Shown here: piece by piece, positions 41,034-48,169 of the stretch
How the letters are laid out: each line of letters starts with the position of its first letter
How positions within the stretch are numbered: the first letter of the stretch is position 1
Source of the DNA: JAVVTR01 sp036653535
Lineage (GTDB): Bacteria; Bacteroidota; Bacteroidia; Bacteroidales; P3
Direction: 5' to 3'
DNA length: 64,000 nt
Assembly: GCA_036653535.1 (NCBI GenBank)
Contig: JAVVTR010000003.1
Location: 62,001 to 126,000 of the forward strand
Position numbers and translations under genes: made by a program
Notes under the pieces: model-generated
Database searches by the model: none
What the model was told of the DNA's origin: nothing
The model's input: the letters and a program-made list of their open reading frames with translations, nothing else

Positions 41034-43010
41034 TTAATCATAGAAGCGCCAAACTAAGCCAAAACGAACACTTCTATCGTAAAAAGGATAATGTGGAGTG
41101 TACATGTAGTTGTAAGCGATCATTCCTTCTGTCATATTTTGCAATTTCACAAATAAGTTCATTCGCTTAATTTGGAAACTCACAAATAAATCAACGACCA
41201 AGGCATTCCCTGTTTTTATTTCGTTTTGCCAATAATAACTGGCTGTAGCCGGCATATAGCCATCGGCATAATAAGGCGTATTATAAAAGAAATCCAAACC
41301 AACCTGTATGGTAGCTAATTTCTTAATAGGAATAATACCATAAATCGATTCTTTTAATGAAAACAAAGGCAAATGCAAATAATTTTCATTGGAGCTATAA
41401 GAAAGCATCAGTAAATTATCCAACCCAACATAACGACCAAAACGCAAATTTTTTCCTATCAGTAAATTAGCAACCCAAAACTTGTCTTGCCCTTGCACGG
41501 GTCCCTCTTTTTTAAAATAAGTGTAATTATCTTTATAACCTGCCTTTAATTTAAACCACCATCCTTTATAATCGAAATTTAAATGAGCATATAATTCCGT
41601 TTGTGGGCTTAAAGCATTTTCCCAATAAAAATGATTAGAAAACTGATGACTTTGAATCCAATCGGGCATAGCCCTACGTATTCCTACCATTAAGTCTATT
41701 CCATTTCTCTTACTTAAAGATCTTTCACTCCCTTTCCATAAATATTTCACATCCACATATGCGTTAAAATCTTGGTTATTATAGCCTCCTACCCCATAAT
41801 CTGCATACAAATCTAATACTACCCTATCTGCAAAATCCATCTGTATTTGAGCAAAAGGAAACCATTGCACCCAATTTTTTTTCAGAATATCATCTCTCCA
41901 TTGTATATATTCGTTTTTAAAACCAGCAGCAAATTTAAATTGATAACGATGTGCTATCCGTTCCATATCTGCACTACTGTAAAATACCCTATTCGTCATT
42001 CTTAAATACAAGGTACTATCAAAGCTACGCTGAGGATTCAAATAAAAGGTGGAATATACCCCATCGGCCAAGGTGGTTTGATCTTTATATCCCATTTTCA
42101 TATCCTTTACCTCAAAAGTGTGAACCAAAAAACCATAGGATTTATCATTTTCTGGCAAAGTATCCTTTTTATCGGCATAAAAATGGTAAGAGTGTTTGAA
42201 AAAATAATTATTCTCCCTCCAACGAGTAGTAGCCGTTGGTAAATTCACAGGAATTCTCAATCGATTTTTTTCTATATGATCGGTAAAGAGACTATCCGTT
42301 TTTATGCCTCCATTTTCACCTATTTTTTCTACATTACGTATATATCCAAACAAAAGTCTATAACGTCCATCCCTCGAAAAATAATTACCATAAAAACGAA
42401 AATTAATATGATTACTGCTGCTATTTATATAGGCACCCTTACTATCTAAAACATTAAAATCTATAGCTAAATTTAATCCTCTATACACATTTTGCGTATG
42501 AGTAGCCGTAAAATAATTTAAATTTTTACCAAAATTATTAGCAAAGAAAAGAGTAGTATAGGGCGTTTTTGTTTGATAAAATGGCGTGTTTTCTATGGTA
42601 TAATTCCACGAAGAAAAAGGATTAGAACGCAATTCAAAACCGGATACTTTTTTAGGATCGTATTCCAAGACTTCATCCGTCATTCCAACCCCATTTCTAT
42701 AGAGCCGGAAATCTTGGTGAGTAAAGGCTTTATCGTAAATTTGAAACCCATGCAAATCGTTTACTACACTGTCTAAGGTAGGAACTCCGCTCTGCATATA
42801 ATAATCATAGAAAGTATAGGTTTGCCCTCTCATCTTGGCCATGGCGGCCCGTCTTGCCTTACGAACAGAGTCTCTTTTCCCCGAAGCCGAAATAGACAAC
42901 GCTTCCTCCTGTGCATATAATACAGAAGAAGAAATTCCAGCCCAAGCCAACGACATCGCCACAAGAATCCTCAATAGATTAGCACTCACATATATTCGGG
43001 TGTTTTCCAT
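41034..43010 (-). CDS. Putative outer-membrane porin (Bacteroidota beta-barrel)
   Basis: A 658-residue exported protein with a signal peptide (LRILVAMSLAWAGISSSVLYAQ, cut near residue 34). After a basic linker and a plug-like segment (GVPTLDSVVNDLHGFQIYD), the remainder is beta-barrel strands with alternating aromatic residues, such as NFGKNLNYFTATHTQNVYRGLNLAIDF and HINFRFYGNYFSRDGRYRLLFGYI. It ends with an aromatic residue two from the C-terminus (WRFYD). It resembles the 'putative porin' family of Bacteroidota. It is the last gene of the kdsB-waaA group, one base after waaA. Solute specificity is unknown. Confidence 0.86.
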   Translation of the reverse strand: MENTRIYVSANLLRILVAMSLAWAGISSSVLYAQEEALSISASGKRDSVRKARRAAMAKMRGQTYTFYDYYMQSGVPTLDSVVNDLHGFQIYDKAFTHQDFRLYRNGVGMTDEVLEYDPKKVSGFELRSNPFSSWNYTIENTPFYQTKTPYTTLFFANNFGKNLNYFTATHTQNVYRGLNLAIDFNVLDSKGAYINSSSNHINFRFYGNYFSRDGRYRLLFGYIRNVEKIGENGGIKTDSLFTDHIEKNRLRIPVNLPTATTRWRENNYFFKHSYHFYADKKDTLPENDKSYGFLVHTFEVKDMKMGYKDQTTLADGVYSTFYLNPQRSFDSTLYLRMTNRVFYSSADMERIAHRYQFKFAAGFKNEYIQWRDDILKKNWVQWFPFAQIQMDFADRVVLDLYADYGVGGYNNQDFNAYVDVKYLWKGSERSLSKRNGIDLMVGIRRAMPDWIQSHQFSNHFYWENALSPQTELYAHLNFDYKGWWFKLKAGYKDNYTYFKKEGPVQGQDKFWVANLLIGKNLRFGRYVGLDNLLMLSYSSNENYLHLPLFSLKESIYGIIPIKKLATIQVGLDFFYNTPYYADGYMPATASYYWQNEIKTGNALVVDLFVSFQIKRMNLFVKLQNMTEGMIAYNYMYTPHYPFYDRSVRFGLVWRFYD

Positions 43011-43011
43011 T

Positions 43012-44265
43012 TTACAATTCGGAACTCATTTGTTTAAGAACAATCTCTACCGCTCCATCATGAGAAGAAACATACTCTTCTGCTTTAGCAGAAGATATTT
43101 TCCACAGACTGGGATCTTTCAAGGAATTCAACCTATATTCTAATTCTTCTTCATTAGCCACACTAAAAGCACCCCCACAAGAAATCAGATCTAAAGCTTC
43201 TCCAAATTTACCATAATTAGGCCCAAATAAAACGGGAATGCCATATACAGCAGCCTCCAATACATTATGTATTCCCTTTCCAAAGCCTCCCCCAATATAA
43301 GCAATATCAGCATATCTATATATTTTAGAAAGTATGCCAACTTCGTCTATAATCAAAACTTTTACCCTCTCAAAATGAGAAGCATCTATCTCTCCTTTTT
43401 TCACACTACTATAAAGTACTGCTCCCAAAGACTGAAATTCCTTGAGAACTGCATCCAATCGAGATAAATGAATTTCGTGAGGTACTAAAATTAAGCGACA
43501 ACCTAATCCCTGTTTTTCTAAATATAATTTTAAAAGTTTTTCATCATTTGGCCAAGAACTTCCTGCTATAATAAGTCGTTTTTGCTGTGCAAAAGAGGCT
43601 ATCCAAGGAAAATCCTCTTTGGATTCTTTAATTTTCAACACTCTATCAAATCGTGTATCTCCACTAACCCAAACTTGATTTATCCCCACCTTATATAAAC
43701 ACTGTTTTGAAATTTCATTTTGAACAAAAAAACCACTTACGGTTTTTAAATGGCCTACAAACCAAGATCCATAAAAACGGAAAAAATACTGCTTTGGACG
43801 AAATCTAACGGCTACAAAATACACAGGAATGTGCTCTAAAGCCAATTCTTTCAGAAAATTATACCAAAATTCGTATTTAATAAAAATGGCCACTTTCGGA
43901 CGAAGTATCTTCAAAAACTCCCGTGCATTTCCTTTAGTATCTAAGGGTAAATAACAAACTTTATCGGCTAAGGAGTTGTTTTTGCAATGTTCATAACCTG
44001 AAGGAGAAAAAAAGGTAAGTAATATTTTATACGAAGGATAATGTTCTCTTATGGATTCCATTAATTGAATGCCCTGTTCATACTCGCCCAAAGAAGCTAC
44101 ATGAAACCAAATTACAGGCGCTTTTTGCTGAACTGCAAACGTTTGAAGTTCTTCTTTCCAGTGTTTATGCCCCTGTGCCAAAGCCTTTGCTTTAACAGAA
44201 CGGCAACCGGCTAAACGAATTCCCAAGCCAAATAGTTGAATAAAAAAATCATATAAACACTGCAT
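43012..44265 (-). CDS. waaA: 3-deoxy-D-manno-octulosonic acid transferase WaaA (KdtA)
   Basis: Adds Kdo to lipid A precursor at the inner face of the cytoplasmic membrane. The 417 residues start with a membrane-associated segment (FFIQLFGLGIRLAG). The acceptor-side motif VIWFHVASLGEYEQG is followed by YKILLTFFSPSGYE and EFWYNFLKEL. The donor domain has IIAGSSWPNDE, LVPHEIHLSRLD and the IAYIGGGFGKGIHNVLEAAVYGIPVLFGPNYGKF region. It lies in one tight group with trmB and kdsB, which makes CMP-Kdo, its donor. Whether it adds one or two Kdo residues cannot be told. Confidence 0.96.
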   Translation of the reverse strand: MQCLYDFFIQLFGLGIRLAGCRSVKAKALAQGHKHWKEELQTFAVQQKAPVIWFHVASLGEYEQGIQLMESIREHYPSYKILLTFFSPSGYEHCKNNSLADKVCYLPLDTKGNAREFLKILRPKVAIFIKYEFWYNFLKELALEHIPVYFVAVRFRPKQYFFRFYGSWFVGHLKTVSGFFVQNEISKQCLYKVGINQVWVSGDTRFDRVLKIKESKEDFPWIASFAQQKRLIIAGSSWPNDEKLLKLYLEKQGLGCRLILVPHEIHLSRLDAVLKEFQSLGAVLYSSVKKGEIDASHFERVKVLIIDEVGILSKIYRYADIAYIGGGFGKGIHNVLEAAVYGIPVLFGPNYGKFGEALDLISCGGAFSVANEEELEYRLNSLKDPSLWKISSAKAEEYVSSHDGAVEIVLKQMSSEL

Positions 44266-44269
44266 AGAA

Positions 44270-44938
44270 CTATTTTCTTAGCCGGAAAGAAATATATTTT
44301 ATTTTTTTACCTTCCTGCAACCACCTTTTTTCATAAAAGGTTTGAATGTCCATCATCTCCCGATATGTTTCTTCTGGCGCATATAAATCGGAGGTATTAT
44401 CGAGGATAATATGCGCATTTTTTTCCACCACCTGGTGAAAAGTATATTCATAAAGAGCCGTATCATCCGTTTTTAAGTGGATAATACCATCGGTATCTAA
44501 TATTTTAGCATATCTCTCTAAAAACGCCGGAGAGGTAAGTCTTTTATTTTCTTTATTAGGTTGTGGATCTGGAAAAGTCACCCATATTTCCGATACTTCC
44601 TTAGGAGCAAAAATCCGGTCTAAAAACTCTGCCTTGGTACGAAGAAAAGCTACATTTTGCATAGCATTTTCCTCTGCCGTTTTACATCCTCTCCATAAAC
44701 GAGCGCCTTTAATATCCATGCCTATATAATTACGATCCGCATGCTTACGAGCTAATTCCACCGTATATTCTCCCTTGCCACAACCAACTTCCAATATCAA
44801 AGGATTATTATTTTTAAAATAATTTTCTTTCCATTTTCCTTTCCAAGGCGCTTGCCAATCCACCATACAAGCAGGCAATTGAAACAAATTGGAAAAGTTC
44901 AAATTTTCTTCAAATTTTGCTAACTTATTCTTCCCCAA
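44270..44938 (-). CDS. trmB: tRNA (guanine-N7-)-methyltransferase TrmB
   Basis: Methylates G46 in the variable loop of tRNAs using SAM. The SAM site is ILEVGCGKGEYTVELARK, the substrate region has IGMDIKGARLWRGCK and the catalytic stretch is WVTFPDPQPNKENKR. Its start is a TTG: the protein then begins MGKNKLAKF, the same opening that Bacteroides TrmB proteins show as I recall them, and no ATG is available before residue 25. 222 residues is normal. It lies between the HU/SPOR gene (11 bases) and waaA (4 bases). Confidence 0.95.
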   Translation of the reverse strand: MGKNKLAKFEENLNFSNLFQLPACMVDWQAPWKGKWKENYFKNNNPLILEVGCGKGEYTVELARKHADRNYIGMDIKGARLWRGCKTAEENAMQNVAFLRTKAEFLDRIFAPKEVSEIWVTFPDPQPNKENKRLTSPAFLERYAKILDTDGIIHLKTDDTALYEYTFHQVVEKNAHIILDNTSDLYAPEETYREMMDIQTFYEKRWLQEGKKIKYISFRLRK

Positions 44939-44949
44939 AACCGACTTTT

Positions 44950-46170
44950 CTATTTTTGTTCAAAAATCCAACAATCCACTTTTCCATCTTCCCTAACTTT
45001 GCTTCTAAACGACAAAGCAGCATCTCTATCCGAAAAACTGTTTATACTTACATAGTACAAATTTTTCTCCGTATTATTTAAGATACAGGGGGCAAAGCCA
45101 GGACGTTGAAATTCTTTCTTTACATTCCGTGCATTGGTCAATTGGGCATAACTACCTGCAATAAGATAATAGCGCCCTTTTATAGGCTTACTTACATCCG
45201 CAGCCGGTGTTTCTTTCGGTTTTATATTTTGCTGTGCCGTTTTCTCCTTGGTAAGCGTTTTACTTACTGAAGCGCTTTTTCCTATGTCTTGTCCTTTTTC
45301 TATTTCTTCTCTCTTCGCTTTTTCTCCAGCAACTACCGCTTGTGCTATCTGCTGATTTTCTTGATCTAATTGCTCGTTTGCCACCATGTTTTCGCCCCTA
45401 TTTTCTTCTAATTCCTCTGTAGAGACCGCTGTCGTTTGCGTTTTACCTATGGCTGGTTCCCCCATTATAATTTCTGTTGGTTCTGCCGTGTTTTCCGAAA
45501 AAGCACCTACAATAGCCTGACGAATAGAGGGTACGAAATAACATATTCCCACTCCAAGAAGAACTACAATGCACAAAAGAATCCACCAACGATTCATAAA
45601 AGGAATTTTTTCTTTTCCTTCTTGTGTCTTTGCTGTTGTTTTTTTCTCAGACGTATCTTTATTAGGCTGGTTTTTTATAGATTGTATGTATCCTTGTGTC
45701 TCTTGCGGCTTTTGCGGCTTTTGCGGCTCTTGCGGCTTTTCGAATTTCAATGTATTCTTTCCCTTAAAAGCAGCTACAGGCTTTTCGTTTTTGTTTAGAT
45801 GCACCTCTACATTTTCCTCCAATCCAAAATTAGAAGATTCTTTTTTTTCCTCATAGAAAGGCCTATATTCTACTTTGCTTCCGTTTACTTCAAACATTCC
45901 AACTTCAGCAAGAGTAACACATCCTGAAGCTTTCAATTCCTGAAGAATTTTTTTAACCCACTTTTCTATCGCTTCTATCGCTTCGCTTTCGGTCCAATTT
46001 TCTTCAAAAGCCACAAAATTAACAAAGGCCTTGCTTTTAGGGGTCACCTCTTTAAATAAAATGCAAGTCTTATTTTCTTCTTTTGCCATATAAAAGACGC
46101 CCAAACCGGGAATAGCCGCTTCCGTATGTTGTTCTGCAAAAAACTTTTTTAAATAAACTATTACATTCAT
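44950..46170 (-). CDS. HU-CCDC81/SPOR-type membrane protein
   Basis: A 406-residue protein of a Bacteroidota-specific design. Residues 1-105 are two HU-like (CCDC81-type) modules (VIVYLKKFFAEQHTEAAIPGLGVF; VTLAEVGMFEVNG). A PQ-rich repeat (144-158) and charged linker follow, then one membrane helix (194-213), a long Glu/Lys/Gln-rich periplasmic stalk, and a C-terminal SPOR domain from about 330 (GRYYLIAGSYAQLTNARNVKKEF). SPOR binds peptidoglycan, so the protein probably links something in the cytoplasm, perhaps DNA, to septal wall. It overlaps kdsB by four bases. The 9-base repeat in the linker could vary in length. Confidence 0.9.
   Translation of the reverse strand: MNVIVYLKKFFAEQHTEAAIPGLGVFYMAKEENKTCILFKEVTPKSKAFVNFVAFEENWTESEAIEAIEKWVKKILQELKASGCVTLAEVGMFEVNGSKVEYRPFYEEKKESSNFGLEENVEVHLNKNEKPVAAFKGKNTLKFEKPQEPQKPQKPQETQGYIQSIKNQPNKDTSEKKTTAKTQEGKEKIPFMNRWWILLCIVVLLGVGICYFVPSIRQAIVGAFSENTAEPTEIIMGEPAIGKTQTTAVSTEELEENRGENMVANEQLDQENQQIAQAVVAGEKAKREEIEKGQDIGKSASVSKTLTKEKTAQQNIKPKETPAADVSKPIKGRYYLIAGSYAQLTNARNVKKEFQRPGFAPCILNNTEKNLYYVSINSFSDRDAALSFRSKVREDGKVDCWIFEQK
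45703..45738. repeat. Four tandem 9-bp units (TTGCGGCTT/C)
   Basis: Units at 45703, 45712, 45721 and 45730 are identical except for a C in the last base of the third. On the coding (minus) strand they encode a repeating Pro-Gln-Lys/Glu tripeptide in the linker of the HU/SPOR protein. Unit gain or loss would keep the frame. Confidence 0.85.
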
Positions 46171-46919
46171 ACGCCTAATATTTTTCTAATTTTATCTATA
46201 TCCTCCGGTATATCTACCGATACACTTTCGTAGTTGGTTTCCTTAGTAAGTATATGAAATCCATGGTCTAACCAACGTAATTGTTCTAATTTTTCCGCTT
46301 TTTCTAATTCGCTTTCCGGGAGTCTAACCAATAGAGAGAGAACTTCAGGACGATAAGCATACAAGCCAATATGTTTATAAAAATCTGCAAACTCTAACCA
46401 AGAAGCAAGTTCTTTATCACGAAGAAAAGGAAGCGTTTGTCTAGTAAAATAAAGAGCTTCTTTTTTTTGATTACGAACCACCTTAACTACATTAGGATCC
46501 AACAACTCCGCTTGGGTGTCTATTTTTTTTACCAAAGTGGCAATTTGAACTTGCATATCCTCAAAGCAAGAAATTAAAGAAAACAAGGCTTGAGGCGCAA
46601 TACAAGGTTCATCTCCTTGTACATTCAAAATAACATCCACCATCCCTATCTGCTTCACTATCTGACTGTACGCTTCCCAACAACGAATGGTTCCATTGGG
46701 CAATGCACAAGAAGTCATACAAACATTTCCGCCAAAATGCTTCACATGATCTGCAATTCGAACATCATCGGTAGCCACATAAATTCCATCTACGGAAACG
46801 CACCTACTAACCTGCTCATAAACCCTATTTATCATGCTCTTATCCCCGATCTCCACCAAAGGTTTTCCGGGGAAACGAGTAGAAGCATATCGTGCAGGAA
46901 TAATAGCTATTACTTTCAT
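46167..46919 (-). CDS. kdsB: 3-deoxy-manno-octulosonate cytidylyltransferase KdsB
   Basis: Activates Kdo as CMP-Kdo for WaaA. The nucleotide-binding start IAIIPARYASTRFPGKPL is diagnostic, followed by MINRVYEQ, VATDDVRIADH and VDVILNVQGDEPCI with the metal-binding aspartate. FTRQTLPFLRD and HIGLYAYRPEVL complete the family pattern. 250 residues is standard. It overlaps the HU/SPOR gene by four bases and follows the deoxynucleoside kinase by two. Confidence 0.97.
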   Translation of the reverse strand: MKVIAIIPARYASTRFPGKPLVEIGDKSMINRVYEQVSRCVSVDGIYVATDDVRIADHVKHFGGNVCMTSCALPNGTIRCWEAYSQIVKQIGMVDVILNVQGDEPCIAPQALFSLISCFEDMQVQIATLVKKIDTQAELLDPNVVKVVRNQKKEALYFTRQTLPFLRDKELASWLEFADFYKHIGLYAYRPEVLSLLVRLPESELEKAEKLEQLRWLDHGFHILTKETNYESVSVDIPEDIDKIRKILGV

Positions 46920-46921
46920 TC

Positions 46922-47539
46922 TTAAAACAAACCGTTAATTTGTGCATCTATACGTTCAATAATAAAGCCCAAGTCTTCCGGCTTTTTACTAAAATCTAAG
47001 TTGTCCACATCTATCACCAATAATTTCCCTTGATGATAGTTTTCAATCCAAGATTGATAACGTTCATTTAAACTTTTTAGATAATCTAAACGAATGCTAT
47101 TTTCATATTCTCTCCCTCTTTGTTGAATTTGACGAACCAAGGTAGGTACGTCGGCTTTCAAATAAATTAACAAATCAGGGGGTTGTATAAAGGAATTCAT
47201 TAATTCAAACAGAGAGGCATAATTTTCAAAATCGCGCGTAGTCATCAAACCCATCGCATGCAAATTCGGAGCAAAAATATAGGCATCCTCATAAATAGTG
47301 CGATCTTGGATCACACTCTTTCCTTTTTTGCGAATATCTACAATTTGCCGGAATCTATTATTCAAGAAATAGATTTGTAAATTAAACGACCAACGCCGCA
47401 TATCCTCATAGAAACTACTAAGATAGGGATTGTCGTCTACTTCTTCAAATAAAGCTTTCCATTTATAATGTTTAGACAACAGGGCTGTAAGGGTTGTTTT
47501 TCCCGAACCAATATTCCCTGCAATGGCAAGATGCATCAT
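46922..47539 (-). CDS. Deoxynucleoside kinase
   Basis: Phosphorylates deoxynucleosides for salvage. The P-loop is GNIGSGKTT (8-16). FEEVDDNPYLSSFYED and the DRTIYEDAYIFA motif form the base-binding pocket of the dNK/dGK/dAK family, and a lid with RQIQQRGREYENSIRLDYL follows. 205 residues is normal. Which base it prefers cannot be told from sequence. It is the first gene of the minus-strand group kinase-kdsB-HU/SPOR-trmB-waaA-porin, so salvage and LPS genes share a transcript. The leader holds a perfect 13-bp hairpin. Confidence 0.94.
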   Translation of the reverse strand: MMHLAIAGNIGSGKTTLTALLSKHYKWKALFEEVDDNPYLSSFYEDMRRWSFNLQIYFLNNRFRQIVDIRKKGKSVIQDRTIYEDAYIFAPNLHAMGLMTTRDFENYASLFELMNSFIQPPDLLIYLKADVPTLVRQIQQRGREYENSIRLDYLKSLNERYQSWIENYHQGKLLVIDVDNLDFSKKPEDLGFIIERIDAQINGLF

Positions 47540-47643
47540 AATTTTAATATATTCAAGACCTTTATTTCAATCTAACAGCATACCACTCTTAGATATTTTT
47601 CAAGATCTATATTTTTTTTATAAAATCGCTACAAAATATTTTA

Positions 47644-47676
47644 AACTGAATAGAATTCTCGTTATTCTATTCAGTT
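47644..47676 (-). promoter_or_regulatory. Perfect 13-bp hairpin in the leader of the kinase-porin operon
   Basis: AACTGAATAGAAT (47644-47656) pairs exactly with ATTCTATTCAGTT (47664-47676), loop 7. It lies downstream of the -7 box at 47750 and 105 bases before the kinase start, so it falls in the untranslated leader. It may be an attenuator or the end of a short RNA. On the minus strand it is followed by TAAAATATTTTG. Confidence 0.6.
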
Positions 47677-47749
47677 ACAACAAGCATAGTCTTCAAAAGT
47701 ATAAAAATATTTTTTACCATTTTACAACTATTCCCAATAACATTACAAA

Positions 47750-47757
47750 TGTACATA
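47750..47757 (-). promoter_or_regulatory. -7 promoter element for the kinase-porin operon
   Basis: Minus-strand TACATTTG fits TAnnTTTG. Another fit, TACTTTTG, occurs at 47694-47701. Either could drive the operon; neither has a well-placed TTTG upstream. Confidence 0.4.
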
Positions 47758-47776
47758 AAAAAAATGGGACTACGAA

Positions 47777-47828
47777 AAAGTAAGTAAAAAGGGAAAATCC
47801 TCACGAATTTTCCCTTTTTACTTACTTT
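47777..47828 (-). terminator. Perfect 22-bp hairpin ending the tuf-rpoC operon
   Basis: 47777-47798 and 47807-47828 are exact reverse complements with an 8-base loop. It starts 18 bases after the DUF3467 stop, and T5 follows at the stem end on the minus strand. It is the expected end of the long ribosomal/RNA polymerase transcript. Confidence 0.85.
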
Positions 47829-47845
47829 TATATTTCCTAATTTGC

Positions 47846-48160
47846 TTATGCTTCTGCAGTAGGTATACCTCCTAAAAATTTCACATTATCAAATTCTGGT
47901 TCGCTTATTTCTCCGAATTTTTCCTCATACTTTCTCACATTATCCGATAACGCACGCAACAAACGTTTGGCATGTTGCGGAGTTAGTATAATACGTGATT
48001 TTACTTGTGCTTTAGGCACCCCGGGCATTACCCGTATAAAATCCACTATAAATTCGGCCTGCGAATGAGTAATCATAGCTAAATTAGCATAAATTCCTTC
48101 GGCTACCTCGGCATTCAATTCAATATCAATTTGTCCTTCTTTGTGCTTGGTATTTTCCAT
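47846..48160 (-). CDS. DUF3467 family protein
   Basis: A 104-residue cytoplasmic protein of a small family found behind rpoC in Bacteroidota. Features are DIELNAEVAEGIYANLAMITHSQAEFIVDFI, then the MPGVPKAQVKSRIILTPQHAKRLLRALSDN stretch. It has no known activity. Stop-to-start distance to rpoC is nine bases, and it ends the operon before a 22-bp hairpin. The fixed place next to rpoC suggests a link with transcription, but this is guilt by association only. Confidence 0.92.
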   Translation of the reverse strand: MENTKHKEGQIDIELNAEVAEGIYANLAMITHSQAEFIVDFIRVMPGVPKAQVKSRIILTPQHAKRLLRALSDNVRKYEEKFGEISEPEFDNVKFLGGIPTAEA

Positions 48161-48169
48161 TTTCCTCTG

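Larger units (their letters stand above)
47540..47845. other. Intergenic region with two hairpins and a promoter
   Basis: These 306 bases separate the end of the rpoC operon from the deoxynucleoside kinase. In the minus direction they contain the operon-terminal hairpin (47828-47777), a -7 box (47757-47750) and a second hairpin (47676-47644), then about 100 bases with nothing I recognise before the kinase start. Confidence 0.6.

Noticed and set aside
45703..45738. CRISPR-like repeat
   Set aside because: Units are 9 bp, contiguous and in frame inside a gene; no spacers and no cas genes.
45436..45856. Plus-strand frames with repeated CGFCGF or RLLRLL
   Set aside because: They are shadows of the 9-bp repeat in the HU/SPOR gene.
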